From positions 128,524 to 192,523 of the forward strand of contig CAKSEY010000005.1 in the NCBI GenBank assembly GCA_934448295.1: a stretch of DNA of 64,000 nt, read 5' to 3'. The notes beneath the pieces are model-generated. The model was not told where the DNA came from and made no database searches. It worked only from the letters and a program-made list of their open reading frames with translations. How positions within the stretch are numbered: position 1 is the stretch's first letter; every line of letters starts with the position of its first letter. The DNA comes from an uncultured Oscillospiraceae bacterium (lineage in GTDB: Bacteria > Bacillota > Clostridia > Oscillospirales > Ruminococcaceae). The translations under genes and the position numbers were made by a program. This document shows positions 8,709-17,685 of this stretch, one piece after another.

Positions 8709-10463
8709 TTATTTTGAATCTGTTTTCAGAGAATTTACCAGATTTTCGTCCGGGGTAACGAACAGCGTGCGGTTGTTGGTGAATATCACCATACCGGGCT
8801 TTGAGCCTGCGGGCTTCTTCACAAACTTCACCGGAACATAGTCCACCGCGACCCCCGAGCCGCTGCGCCCCTTGGAGTGGTACGCGGCAAGCTGCGCGGC
8901 TTCGAACAGGGTCTGTTCGCCGGGCTGTTTTCCCTCAGTGCATATTATGACGTGAGAGCCCGCTATCCCCTGCGTGTGCAGCCAGATGTCGCCTGCCTTT
9001 GCGGTTTTCAGCGTGAGCTGGTCGTTCTGGCGGTTATTCCGTCCAACGAGTATCTCAAACCCCTCGCTGGAATGGAAGCGCAGCGGCGCGGAGGTCTTTT
9101 TGACCTTTTCGTCCGCCCTTACTCCGCCTTTGAGGTAGCCCTGTTCCCGCAGCTCCCGGCGTATCTCCGCAAGGTCGGCTTCGCTGTCGGTGCGGCTCAC
9201 TGCGTCAAACACGCTGTCGATGTAGAGCAGCTCCTGCCGACCCTTGGCTATAAGGTCGGTCAGCATTTTCTCTGCGGTGTCCAGCTTGCGGTACTCGGTG
9301 TAGTATTTCTGGGCGTTCTGCGCCGGGGTGAGCCTCGGGTCGAGCTGTATCTCGACGGGCTCGCCGGTGGTGAAGTCCTCCAGCACCGCCTTGGTCTGAC
9401 CCTTTTCCAGCCGCCAGATGTTCGCGTTTATCAGATCGCCCCGGACTCGGAAAACCTCCCGCTCGGAGCACTCTGCGAGTTCCTTTTTCTGGAGCTCCAG
9501 CTTGCGTGAAACGCGCTCGTAGCTGTTCATCAGGAGCTTTAACAGGTCGTGCGCCCTCTGCTTTGTGCGCTCCGACCTATCCTGAGAGGCGAAGAAGCCG
9601 TCCAGCAGCGCGTTTGCGGAATCGCAGTGGGTCACAAGCATGGCGGTGGAGTACTGCTCGATATTGATAAAGCAGAAATCCTTTTTCTTTCCGCCCAGCT
9701 CAGAGACCACGGTGAAGTCGCACTCGCCGCCGCTCAGCGCGGATCTTATGCGGTTCAGGATAAATTTCAGCCTGTCCTTCGCGCTGTCGGTGAGCGCATT
9801 GCAGGCTATATCAACGTCCTTGGCGGAGTACCACGCTATCTCGCGGGTGAGTATCGGAGAAACTCCCTCCAGCACGGAGGTCAGCTTCTTGCAGAGACGC
9901 TCCGGACTGTCCTTGACGGCTTCAAGCACCTGTTCGGGAGCGCACTCCAGCAGGCACAGCCTGTCCTGGCGCGGCGGGGCTTCGTACTGTATTCCGGGCA
10001 GCACCCTGCGCACCGAGGAGATATCGTCGGTTATGCGCTTTATGCTGTCGATGACCCTGCCGTCCCGCACAAGGATAATGTTGCTGTGCCGCCCCATTAT
10101 CTCGGCGATAAGCGTATTTGTGACTATATCGCCGATCTCGTTCGTGCACTCAAAATCTAGGGCGACTATGCGCTCCAGACCGTCCTGACGTATCGCCGTC
10201 AGCTTTCCCCCGCTGAGGTGCTTTCTCAGCAGCATACAGAACATAGGCGGCTGCTGCGGATTCTCAAAGCCGGCTTCCGTGAGGTTCAGCCGGGCGCTGA
10301 CGCTGTTCGCGGAGAGGACTATCTTTTTGCCGCCGTCCCTGAATGTGCGCAGGGACAGCACTATTTCCTCGCGGGAGGGCTGATACACCTTGTCCACGCG
10401 GGCGCCGACAAGCGGCTGTAATTCATTTGTGACTATATGAAGAAAAGCTCCGTCAAGGGACAA
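8709..10463 (-). CDS. rqcH: Ribosome quality-control protein RqcH (NFACT/FbpA family)
   Basis: RqcH binds split 50S subunits carrying stalled peptides and directs alanine tailing. The 584-residue protein has the NFACT-N domain, a central coiled coil (about 270-430) and the NFACT-R domain with DIWLHTQGIAGSHVII near 505-520. Surface-bound homologues were named fibronectin-binding proteins. The start is TTG at 10463, chosen because GGAGGTG lies at 10469-10475 with a 5-base gap and the product begins with the family start M-SLDGAFLH. It is upstream of valS in a translation-related cluster. Confidence 0.95.
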   Translation of the reverse strand: MSLDGAFLHIVTNELQPLVGARVDKVYQPSREEIVLSLRTFRDGGKKIVLSANSVSARLNLTEAGFENPQQPPMFCMLLRKHLSGGKLTAIRQDGLERIVALDFECTNEIGDIVTNTLIAEIMGRHSNIILVRDGRVIDSIKRITDDISSVRRVLPGIQYEAPPRQDRLCLLECAPEQVLEAVKDSPERLCKKLTSVLEGVSPILTREIAWYSAKDVDIACNALTDSAKDRLKFILNRIRSALSGGECDFTVVSELGGKKKDFCFINIEQYSTAMLVTHCDSANALLDGFFASQDRSERTKQRAHDLLKLLMNSYERVSRKLELQKKELAECSEREVFRVRGDLINANIWRLEKGQTKAVLEDFTTGEPVEIQLDPRLTPAQNAQKYYTEYRKLDTAEKMLTDLIAKGRQELLYIDSVFDAVSRTDSEADLAEIRRELREQGYLKGGVRADEKVKKTSAPLRFHSSEGFEILVGRNNRQNDQLTLKTAKAGDIWLHTQGIAGSHVIICTEGKQPGEQTLFEAAQLAAYHSKGRSGSGVAVDYVPVKFVKKPAGSKPGMVIFTNNRTLFVTPDENLVNSLKTDSK

Positions 10464-10479
10464 GGAAACACCTCCGATT

Positions 10480-10540
10480 CAATTCTTAATTCATAATTCG
10501 GAATTATTGTGTCCGCTTCGCGGACTTATTTTAAAGATGC
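10480..10540. repeat. Intergenic AATTCGGAATT repeat
   Basis: AATTCTTAATTCATAATTCG is followed by the hairpin GTCCGCTTCGCGGAC with a TTCG-type loop. It is a member of the six-copy intergenic family and lies between the NIF3-like gene and rqcH. Confidence 0.65.
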
Positions 10541-10552
10541 GCCAGCGGCTCA

Positions 10553-11329
10553 TCAGACATAGCTGCATGGCTCGGATTCGCAGTCGGTGGTGAATACGGG
10601 AATCTCGGGGAACGCGCGGCTTACAAGCGCGGCTATCCTGTGGGAAGCGCACTTCTCCGTGCCGTAGTGCCCCGCGTCTATGAGAGCCATTCCGCTGTTG
10701 TGCGCCTCTATCCACACCGAGTGCTTTACGTCTCCGGTCAGCAGCGCCTGACAGCCCAGCGATCTTGCGGTCTGGAGCAGGTCTCCGCCGGAGCCGGAGC
10801 ACACGGCGACCCGGGTGATGGCGTGCTCTGCGCCCTCGCAGTACTTCACGCTTTCAAGGTCAAGGGACTTCTTGCAGTGCTCTGCCAGCGACCGCGCGGT
10901 GAAGCCCAGCGGCAGGTCGACCACCGCGCCTATGCCCAGCCCGTTCGGGTGGACCTGCTCAAGAACTCCGCCGCTTTCCCAGCCGAGGAGCTCCAGCAAC
11001 GCGTCGTTAACTCCCGCCTCGCACATATCGAAATTGGTATGTATCGCGATGGTGTTCATGTCGTTCATTATCAGGCTGTAAACCGGGGTGCCCTTCATCA
11101 CGCGCTTCAGCGGGTGGAAAACCACCGGGTGATGCGAAATTATAAGGTTCGCATTCTTTGCGGAAGCCTCGCTGATTATTTCGTCCGTGATGTCAAGGCA
11201 GGCTGCAATGCCGGTCACTGCTGCGGAGGGATCTCCCGTCAGCAGACCCACGTTGTCGTAGCTTTCCGCCGTGTTCATGGGCGCAATGGTATTGAGAAAT
11301 CCCAGCACCTGACCTACTGTTACTGCCAT
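10553..11329 (-). CDS. NIF3-like dinuclear metal centre protein (DUF34)
   Basis: A 258-residue protein of the NIF3/YqfO family. The metal ligands are visible in NLIISHHPVVFHPLKRV (about 63-80), AIHTNFDMCEAGVNDALL (about 95-112) and DAGHYGTEK near 218. It lacks the central PII-like insert found in longer homologues. The function is uncertain; some members have been proposed as metal chaperones or GTP cyclohydrolase-like. It follows trmK by one base, its ribosome-binding site lies inside the end of trmK, and trmK-NIF3 is a common gene pair in Firmicutes. Confidence 0.93.
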   Translation of the reverse strand: MAVTVGQVLGFLNTIAPMNTAESYDNVGLLTGDPSAAVTGIAACLDITDEIISEASAKNANLIISHHPVVFHPLKRVMKGTPVYSLIMNDMNTIAIHTNFDMCEAGVNDALLELLGWESGGVLEQVHPNGLGIGAVVDLPLGFTARSLAEHCKKSLDLESVKYCEGAEHAITRVAVCSGSGGDLLQTARSLGCQALLTGDVKHSVWIEAHNSGMALIDAGHYGTEKCASHRIAALVSRAFPEIPVFTTDCESEPCSYV

Positions 11330-11330
11330 G

Positions 11331-11999
11331 TTATACCTCCGTTGAACCCAGGCGCCGCGCCTGTTCGTCTATCGTATCCGCCAGCCTGCGGAGCTCCTGC
11401 GCCTGCTGCTGCGGAGTCCCGGACTGCTCCATTCCCGCCGCGTTTTTGCGCAGCCTGCCGGAAATATGCCGGAGCATTTCCGGGTCGGTTATTTTTCCGC
11501 ACAGGCAGAAAAGCTCGTCCGGCTCGCTGACCGCTCCGGTGTATCTCGCCAGCATGACTGTGTAGAGCCTGCCGCCGTCCCTGGCGGTGCGTTCCTCCAT
11601 TATTTCAAAGCCGCTGCGGTACAGCTCCCGCCGGAGCGTATCCGCCTTTGTCATCGGCTGGAGTATAAACCGGGTGTCCCCGGACAGAAAACGGCAGCCG
11701 GAGATTATCTTCATGATAAGTTCGCCGCCCATGCCGCATATTACGACGTCGTCCGCGAAATCTATCCTGTCCAGACCGTCCGAGAGCGTCGCCGTGACAT
11801 TTTTCACGCCGTACTGCGCGATAGTGCGCCGCGCGGCATTCAGCGGACCCTCCCGCACGTCCGAGGCGATAACGGACTTTGCTCCGTTCTGCGCAAGATA
11901 GCAGGCGAGCAGCGCGTGGTCTGTCCCGACGTCGCAGACGGTAACGCCTCTGCGGCAGAGGGCGGCGGCGGTGCTCAGCCTGCTGTCAAGAGATATCAT
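11331..11999 (-). CDS. trmK: tRNA (adenine-22-N1)-methyltransferase
   Basis: TrmK methylates N1 of A22 in some tRNAs with S-adenosylmethionine. The 222-residue product has the SAM motif VCDVGTDHALLACYL (about 21-35) and the family motif VVICGMGGELIMKII near 90. A C-terminal coiled coil follows, as in B. subtilis TrmK. The ATG shares a base with the stop of the DUF1858 gene (TGATG at 11999), and the NIF3-like gene follows after one base. Confidence 0.93.
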   Translation of the reverse strand: MISLDSRLSTAAALCRRGVTVCDVGTDHALLACYLAQNGAKSVIASDVREGPLNAARRTIAQYGVKNVTATLSDGLDRIDFADDVVICGMGGELIMKIISGCRFLSGDTRFILQPMTKADTLRRELYRSGFEIMEERTARDGGRLYTVMLARYTGAVSEPDELFCLCGKITDPEMLRHISGRLRKNAAGMEQSGTPQQQAQELRRLADTIDEQARRLGSTEV

Positions 12000-12199
12000 C
12001 AGTCGCCCATTGCAGCGTTGAGCTGCTCAACGATCTCGTCCGCGTCAACGCCGTGCACCATGCACGCCTGCTCTACGGATTCGCCGCGGGAAGCGGGGCA
12101 GCCGAGGCAGTGCATTCCCATGCCGAAGAAGATGGGAGCCGCAGCCTCTGCGTTTACGTCGAGAATATCGCCAATGATAGTATCCTTTGTAACCTTCAT
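11999..12199 (-). CDS. DUF1858 domain protein
   Basis: A 66-residue cytosolic protein made only of a DUF1858 domain. It has the typical GMHCLGCPAS motif (two Cys two residues apart, about 31 and 34), a probable redox disulfide or metal site, and a third Cys at about 45. The family is often near redox or hybrid-cluster proteins. Here it opens a translation-related operon with trmK. It has its own promoter at 12270-12298. Confidence 0.88.
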   Translation of the reverse strand: MKVTKDTIIGDILDVNAEAAAPIFFGMGMHCLGCPASRGESVEQACMVHGVDADEIVEQLNAAMGD

Positions 12200-12269
12200 T
12201 TTAATGTTTCCTTTCGTTTTTGCTGTGTTTTCCTGACGAAAAACGTTCAGGAATAAATATACATCATAT

Positions 12270-12298
12270 ATTATATCACAGCTTTTATATTTTGTCCA
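12270..12298 (-). promoter_or_regulatory. Promoter for the DUF1858-trmK operon
   Basis: TGGACA (minus strand, 12293-12298), a 17-base spacer and a perfect TATAAT (12270-12275), about 70 bases before the DUF1858 start. The 539-base gap 12200-12738 also holds the divergent livK promoter; between them I see only AT-rich sequence. Confidence 0.75.
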
Positions 12299-12574
12299 GT
12301 AGGATTTAAGATAATTCGGTTTTTTTGATGTTCCATATTGTACAAATGTAGCTTTGCCACTTGATTTTTCAGATAATATATGCTATAGTAAATAGGAAAG
12401 CGCGTCTTTTGGCTTTGAAAGAACAGATTCCGGCAGTTTCACTTTGGATTTTTTACTGCTCAAACGTGCAATAAAAAGCGCGTTTTATTCGCTGAAAATG
12501 AAATTCAGACTAAATTTAGGTGAAATTGTACAAAAAAAATATTTCAGAAGCACAATAATCAACGCTTTTACTTC

Positions 12575-12603
12575 TTGACAGATTTTGAATTAAAGGTTAT
12601 TAT
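12575..12603 (+). promoter_or_regulatory. Promoter for the liv operon
   Basis: TTGACA at 12575-12580, a 17-base spacer and TATTAT at 12598-12603, leaving a leader of about 130 bases before the lipoprotein start at 12739. No leader peptide or riboswitch is evident in that leader. Confidence 0.75.
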
Positions 12604-12738
12604 ATTATTGCAAAGAAAATTGCAGAAAGCAATTTCAGCGAGAAATCAAAAACTCTGGCAAAAGGCGCTGTTCCGCATTATCAGTGAAGCTTCGGCTTGC
12701 GGAGAACGGGACGGCGGCGCGGAAAGGAAGAAACTAAA

Positions 12739-13962
12739 ATGAAAAATGTTCTGAAAAAGATTGCAGCGGTTTCTCTCGTTGCAGCAATGGCAGTTCCGTT
12801 TGCAGGCTGCTCCAGCAGCACCAACAGCTCCTCTGCGGCTGACAACAGCGCGGCTGACGGCGAGGGCGGTGCGACAGGCGGCACGTTCCTCATCGGCGGT
12901 ATCGGCCCGATCACCGGCGCGGCTGCCGTATACGGCAACGCAGTTAAGAACGGCGCGCAGCTCGCAGTTAACGAGATCAACGCTAACGGCGGCGTAAACG
13001 GCATGCAGCTCGAGCTCAACTTCCAGGACGACGAGCACGACCCTGAGAAGTCCGTAAACGCATACAACACCCTTAAGGACGCCGGCATGAAGGCGCTCGT
13101 CGGCACAGTTACCTCCGCTCCCTGCGTAGCAGTAAGCGCTGAGGCTGCAAAGGACAATATGTTCCTGCTCACTCCGTCCGGTTCTTCTCTGGACGCTATC
13201 TCCGCAGGCGACAACTGCTTCCGCGTATGCTTCACCGACCCCGGTCAGGGTAAGATCGCGGCTGACTATATCGTTGACAACAGCCTTGCTACTAAGGTCG
13301 GCATAATCTACGACAGCTCCGACGTATATTCCACCGGTATCCTCGACGGCTTCAAGGCTGAGGCTAAGGATAAGGGCCTTGAGATCGCCGCTGAAGAGGC
13401 TTTCACAGCAGACGCAAAGACAGACTTCTCCGTACAGATCCAGAAGGTTATGGACAGCGGCGCTGACCTGCTCTTCCTGCCGATCTACTATCAGGAGGCT
13501 TCCCTGATCCTCCAGCAGGCTAAGTCCGCCGGCATGAACATGACGGTATTCGGCGGCGACGGTCTTGACGGTCTTATCGACCAGCTCGGCGATAAGGTAG
13601 ACATCGCTGACGGCGTTCTCGTTATGACTCCTTTCGCAGCTTCTTCTCCCGATGAGAAGTCCGCAACCTTTACAAAGGCTTACGGCGAGCTCACCAACGG
13701 CGAGGTTCCGATCCAGTTCGCTGCTGACGGCTACGACGCAGTTTACGCTATCAAGCTTGCTCTCGAGAAGGCTGGCGTTGACGACGCTTCCATGAGCGCT
13801 TCCGACGTATGCGACAAGATCAAGGTCGCTATGACCGAGATCACACTCGACGGCGTAACAGGCTCCACCACATGGACTGCTGACGGCGAGCCCACAAAGG
13901 CTCCCCAGGTTATGAAGATCACCGTTACCGACGGCGTAGGCTCCTACACCTCCGCTCAGTAA
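12739..13962 (+). CDS. livK: Branched-chain amino-acid ABC transporter, substrate-binding lipoprotein
   Basis: A 407-residue type I periplasmic-binding fold of the LivK/Peripla_BP_6 kind. The start MKNVLKKIAAVSLVAAMA leads to a lipobox FAGC with lipidated Cys near residue 24, then a Ser/Asn linker and the mature start GTFLIGGIGPITGAAAVYGN. It captures amino acids for the permease encoded downstream. The start at 12739 was chosen for AAAGGAAG 9-16 bases upstream and a correct signal peptide; an upstream in-frame ATG at 12697 would disrupt it. Codon use is highly biased (GCT, AAG, GTA), which suggests strong expression. Confidence 0.95.
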   Translation: MKNVLKKIAAVSLVAAMAVPFAGCSSSTNSSSAADNSAADGEGGATGGTFLIGGIGPITGAAAVYGNAVKNGAQLAVNEINANGGVNGMQLELNFQDDEHDPEKSVNAYNTLKDAGMKALVGTVTSAPCVAVSAEAAKDNMFLLTPSGSSLDAISAGDNCFRVCFTDPGQGKIAADYIVDNSLATKVGIIYDSSDVYSTGILDGFKAEAKDKGLEIAAEEAFTADAKTDFSVQIQKVMDSGADLLFLPIYYQEASLILQQAKSAGMNMTVFGGDGLDGLIDQLGDKVDIADGVLVMTPFAASSPDEKSATFTKAYGELTNGEVPIQFAADGYDAVYAIKLALEKAGVDDASMSASDVCDKIKVAMTEITLDGVTGSTTWTADGEPTKAPQVMKITVTDGVGSYTSAQ

Positions 13963-13988
13963 TGATTTGAACTGACACACAAAATTCA

Positions 13989-14044
13989 GACCCGTATGTA
14001 TGGTTTCCCCGGAAAAACCGGGGGAACTGTACGGGTCTTATTTG
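13989..14044 (+). terminator. Partial terminator between livK and livH
   Basis: GACCCGTA (13989-13996) pairs with TACGGGTC (14030-14037) around an inner CCCCGG/CCGGGG stem, followed by TTATTTGT. It sits in the 190-base gap after the binding-protein gene and could reduce read-through, giving more binding protein than permease. Confidence 0.75.
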
Positions 14045-14152
14045 TATAATTACGGCACTTTACTGCCGTAAATTTAAGCAAATTCCGCTGAAACCTGTCG
14101 GAGCTTGTTTAAATCTGCGGCAGAATACATTTCCGAAAGGAGAAGGTTCTTT

Positions 14153-15082
14153 ATGAGCTTTGTTTCTTACCTTATAAGCGGACTTAGCCTCGGAAGTATC
14201 TACGCGCTCATAGCGCTGGGCTACACGATGGTTTACGGCATCGCAAAGATGCTGAACTTCGCGCACGGCGATATCATCATGGTCGGGGGCTACGCTGTAT
14301 TCACCGCCATGTCAACGGCGTGGTGCCCGGTATGGCTTTCAGTCATTATCGGTATAGTGGTGTGCACGGTGCTCGGCGTTGTGATCGAAAAGGTGGCTTA
14401 TAAGCCGCTGAGAAGCGCGCCTCCGCTGGCTGTACTCATCACCGCCATCGGCGTCAGCTACCTTCTCCAGAACCTCGCGCTGCTGATCTTCGGCTCCGCT
14501 GCGCGCAACTTCACATCAGTCGTTGATGGAATGCCGCCTTTCCTGATCGTTACCGACAGCGGCGCTCAGTTCTTTACAGCTATCGAGCCGGGAGTACAGA
14601 CCTCCCTCAAGATATCCATGGAAACGTTCATCTCCATTGTGGTCTCCGTCATTATCATGGCGGCACTGACCTGGTTCATCAACAAGACCAAGGCGGGCAA
14701 GGCCATGCTGGCAGTCGCTGAGGACAAGGGCGCGGCGCAGCTCATGGGCATCAACGTCAACCGCACCATCTCCCTTACGTTCGCCATCGGCTCGGCGCTG
14801 GCAGGCGTTGCAAGCGTGCTGATGTGCTCCGCTTATCCGCAGCTCAGCCCGTACACCGGCTCTATGCCCGGCATCAAGGCGTTCGTTGCGGCGGTATTCG
14901 GCGGCATCGGCTCCATCCCCGGCGCTATGATCGGCGGCATACTTCTTGGAGTAATAGAGCAGCTCGCAAAGGCTTACATATCCTCGCAGCTCTCTGACGC
15001 TATCGTGTTCCTCGTGCTGATAATCGTACTCGTTGTTAGACCTACGGGTATCCTCGGCAAGAAGATCCGTGAAAAGGTATAA
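14153..15082 (+). CDS. livH: Branched-chain amino-acid ABC permease LivH
   Basis: A 309-residue inner-membrane permease with about eight helices and the family motif GYTMVYGIAKMLNFAHGDI near residues 22-40. The cytoplasmic coupling loop is GINVNRTISLTFAIGSALAG. It forms the transport channel with LivM. The ATG at 14153 follows AAAGGAGAAGG; the upstream ATG at 14105 would add a non-family charged extension. Confidence 0.95.
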   Translation: MSFVSYLISGLSLGSIYALIALGYTMVYGIAKMLNFAHGDIIMVGGYAVFTAMSTAWCPVWLSVIIGIVVCTVLGVVIEKVAYKPLRSAPPLAVLITAIGVSYLLQNLALLIFGSAARNFTSVVDGMPPFLIVTDSGAQFFTAIEPGVQTSLKISMETFISIVVSVIIMAALTWFINKTKAGKAMLAVAEDKGAAQLMGINVNRTISLTFAIGSALAGVASVLMCSAYPQLSPYTGSMPGIKAFVAAVFGGIGSIPGAMIGGILLGVIEQLAKAYISSQLSDAIVFLVLIIVLVVRPTGILGKKIREKV

Positions 15083-15094
15083 GGGGGCGGGGAA

Positions 15095-16177
15095 ATGAGC
15101 AAGACAACAAAAAACAACTTCATCACCTGCGGAATGACGCTCGGGCTTTTCGTTATCTTCGGTATCCTTTCAATGACCGGAGTGCTCGGAAGCCAGTATT
15201 CCGGACTGCTTATCCCGATAGGCATTTACATTATCCTCTCGATTTCGCTGAACCTTACCGTAGGTATCCTCGGCGAGCTTTCCCTGGGACATGCTGGCTT
15301 CATGTGCATAGGCGCCTATGCCGGCGGAATATTCTCCCTCATCACCCAGGAGAGCATAAATCCCTCGTGGCTCAGAATGATCATTGCGCTTATCGTCGGC
15401 GGGATCGCCGCAGCGATCTTCGGTATCCTCATCGGTATCCCGGTGCTGAGACTCCGCGGCGACTACCTGGCTATCGTTACCCTTGGCTTCGGCGAGATAA
15501 TCAAGGCGATGGCGAACAACATCTACCTCACCATGGACAAGAACGGACTGCATTTCAGCTTTGCGGCTGCGGTCTCCGACGCTGACAGCGAGACCAGCAA
15601 GGTAATACTGGAGGGCGCAAAGGGAATCAAGGCGCCGCAGGATACGAACCTTATCCTCGTGGTGGTAGTGCTGATGATTTCCATGATAATCCTGATGAAC
15701 TTCATCAACTCCCGCGCGGGACGCGCTTGTATGTCCGTGCGCGACAACTACATCGCGGCTCAGTCCGTAGGTATCAATGTGACCAAGTTCAGACTGATGG
15801 CGTTCACGCTGTCTGCGGCTATCGCGGGCGTTGCCGGGGTGCTTTACTCACACTCTCTCACCATGCTTGCCCCGAAGAAGTTCGACTACAACCTGTCAAT
15901 TCTTATCCTGGTATTCGTGGTGCTCGGCGGTCTGGGAAGCCTGCGCGGCTCCGTTATCGCCACAATTATCCTGTACGCCCTGCCGGAGATATTCCGTGAG
16001 CTAGGCGATTACAGAATGTTGATCTACGCGATAGTCCTTATCGTTATGATGATATTCAACAACGCGCCTGCATTCATCGCGCTGCGCGAGAGAATAGGCA
16101 TTTCCGCCCCTGTCCAGAAGATAAAGGAAATTTTTGTGCGGAACAAGAATAATGCGGGAGGTGCGGATAATGTCTGA
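15095..16177 (+). CDS. livM: Branched-chain amino-acid ABC permease LivM
   Basis: A 360-residue permease with about nine helices. It carries the LivM motifs LGELSLGHAGFMCIGAYAGG (about 67-86) and RLRGDYLAIVTLGFGEI (about 121-137), and the coupling loop SVGINVTKFRLMAFTLSA. It partners LivH. It starts 12 bases after livH, behind GGGGCGGGG, and overlaps livG by 8 bases at 16170-16177. Confidence 0.95.
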   Translation: MSKTTKNNFITCGMTLGLFVIFGILSMTGVLGSQYSGLLIPIGIYIILSISLNLTVGILGELSLGHAGFMCIGAYAGGIFSLITQESINPSWLRMIIALIVGGIAAAIFGILIGIPVLRLRGDYLAIVTLGFGEIIKAMANNIYLTMDKNGLHFSFAAAVSDADSETSKVILEGAKGIKAPQDTNLILVVVVLMISMIILMNFINSRAGRACMSVRDNYIAAQSVGINVTKFRLMAFTLSAAIAGVAGVLYSHSLTMLAPKKFDYNLSILILVFVVLGGLGSLRGSVIATIILYALPEIFRELGDYRMLIYAIVLIVMMIFNNAPAFIALRERIGISAPVQKIKEIFVRNKNNAGGADNV

Positions 16178-16943
16178 AAAAAATGCTCCCATGCTTGAGG
16201 TAAAGAACCTGTCCATACAGTTCGGCGGTCTGCGCGCGGTGGACGGTCTGAATATGTCCATAAGGAAAGGTCAGCTCTACGGACTTATCGGTCCCAACGG
16301 CGCCGGAAAGACCACTGTATTCAACATGCTGACCGGCGTTTACAAGCCGACCTCCGGCACGATACTCCTCGACGGAAAGAACATCACCGGAAAGCCCGCC
16401 ATCGCCATCAACAAGGAGGGCATAGCGCGTACCTTCCAGAATATACGTCTGTTCAAGAACATGAGCGTGCTGGACAACGTTAAGGCGGGAATGCACAACC
16501 ACATCAACTACACCGCCATTGAGGGCGTTCTGAGGCTCCCGAGGTACTTTAAGGAAGAAAAGCGCGCCAACGAAAAGGCGATGGAGCTTTTAAAGGTGTT
16601 CGAGCTGGACGGCGAGGCTCAGCAGATGGCTGCGAACCTCCCCTACGGCAAGCAGAGAAAGCTGGAGATAGCCCGCGCGCTTGCCACAGACCCGAAGCTG
16701 CTGCTGCTTGACGAGCCGGCTGCCGGAATGAACCCCAACGAGACGGCGGAGCTGATGAACACTATCCACTTTGTCCGCGATGAATTCCACATGACTATCC
16801 TGCTTATCGAGCACGATATGAAGCTGGTTTCGGGCATATGCGAGGAGCTCACCGTGCTGAACTTCGGTCAGGAGCTGGCGCAGGGCGAGACCTCGGCGGT
16901 GCTGAACGACCCGAAGGTAATCACCGCATATCTCGGAGAATAA
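16170..16943 (+). CDS. livG: Branched-chain amino-acid ABC ATPase LivG
   Basis: A 257-residue ATPase with Walker A GPNGAGKTT (about 42-50), a LivG-type ARTFQNIRLFKNMSV Q-loop and Walker B LLLLDEPAAGMNP. Instead of the usual LSGGQ signature it has NLPYGKQRKLEIARAL, normal for LivG. The ATG at 16170 lies inside the last codons of livM, with GGGAGGTG upstream, so translation is coupled. Confidence 0.96.
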   Translation: MSEKNAPMLEVKNLSIQFGGLRAVDGLNMSIRKGQLYGLIGPNGAGKTTVFNMLTGVYKPTSGTILLDGKNITGKPAIAINKEGIARTFQNIRLFKNMSVLDNVKAGMHNHINYTAIEGVLRLPRYFKEEKRANEKAMELLKVFELDGEAQQMAANLPYGKQRKLEIARALATDPKLLLLDEPAAGMNPNETAELMNTIHFVRDEFHMTILLIEHDMKLVSGICEELTVLNFGQELAQGETSAVLNDPKVITAYLGE

Positions 16944-16956
16944 GGAGGAAAAGCTC

Positions 16957-17667
16957 ATGGCAATGCTGTCGATAAAGGACTTACAGGTATATTACGGCGC
17001 CATCAACGCTATCAAGGGCATTTCCTTTGACGTTGAGCAGGGCGAGATAATCGCGCTGATAGGCGCAAACGGGGCGGGAAAAACCACCACGCTCCACACC
17101 ATCACCGGGCTTGTTCCGGCGAAGCACGGCTCCGTTATGTTCGGCGGGAAGGATCTCACAAAGACCCCTCCGCACAAGATAGTTTCAATGGGAATGGCGC
17201 ACGTCCCGGAGGGCAGACGCGTTTTCGCGCAGCTTTCCGTTTTTGAGAACCTCATGATGGGCGCCTACACCCGCAAGGACAAGGCTGAGATAAACGATTC
17301 CCTGAAGATGGTGTTCGACAAATTCCCGCGCCTTAACGAGCGCCGCAATCAGCTTGCCGGAACGTTATCCGGCGGCGAGCAGCAGATGCTGGCGATGGGC
17401 AGGGCGCTGATGTCCAAGCCATCCATAATCCTGATGGACGAACCGTCTATGGGACTTTCCCCGCTGTATGTTTCGGAGATATTCGATATCATTCAAGAGA
17501 TAAACAAGAGCGGCACCACCGTTCTTCTGGTAGAGCAGAATGCAAAGAAAGCGCTGTCCATAGCCAACCGCGCGTATGTGCTGGAGACCGGGAAAATAGT
17601 GCTCTCCGGCGACGCAAAGGAGCTCATGAACAACGATTCTGTCAAGAAAGCATACTTAGGCGAATGA
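16957..17667 (+). CDS. livF: Branched-chain amino-acid ABC ATPase LivF
   Basis: A 236-residue ATPase with Walker A GANGAGKTT, signature LSGGEQQMLAMGRALM and Walker B IILMDEPSMGLSP. The motif AHVPEGRRVFAQLSVFENL is typical of LivF. With LivG it powers import through LivHM. TAAGGAGGAAAAGCTC precedes the ATG, 13 bases after livG. Confidence 0.96.
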   Translation: MAMLSIKDLQVYYGAINAIKGISFDVEQGEIIALIGANGAGKTTTLHTITGLVPAKHGSVMFGGKDLTKTPPHKIVSMGMAHVPEGRRVFAQLSVFENLMMGAYTRKDKAEINDSLKMVFDKFPRLNERRNQLAGTLSGGEQQMLAMGRALMSKPSIILMDEPSMGLSPLYVSEIFDIIQEINKSGTTVLLVEQNAKKALSIANRAYVLETGKIVLSGDAKELMNNDSVKKAYLGE

Positions 17668-17685
17668 TCTGAGGGAGGAAGCATA

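Noticed and set aside
12200..12738. Riboswitch ahead of the liv operon
   Set aside because: I see no conserved core of a known riboswitch class; the region is mostly AT-rich promoter sequence.
12646..13980. 444-codon open frame on the minus strand opposite livK
   Set aside because: It is a shadow of the highly biased livK codons, has no ribosome-binding site and runs through the livK promoter-proximal region and signal peptide.
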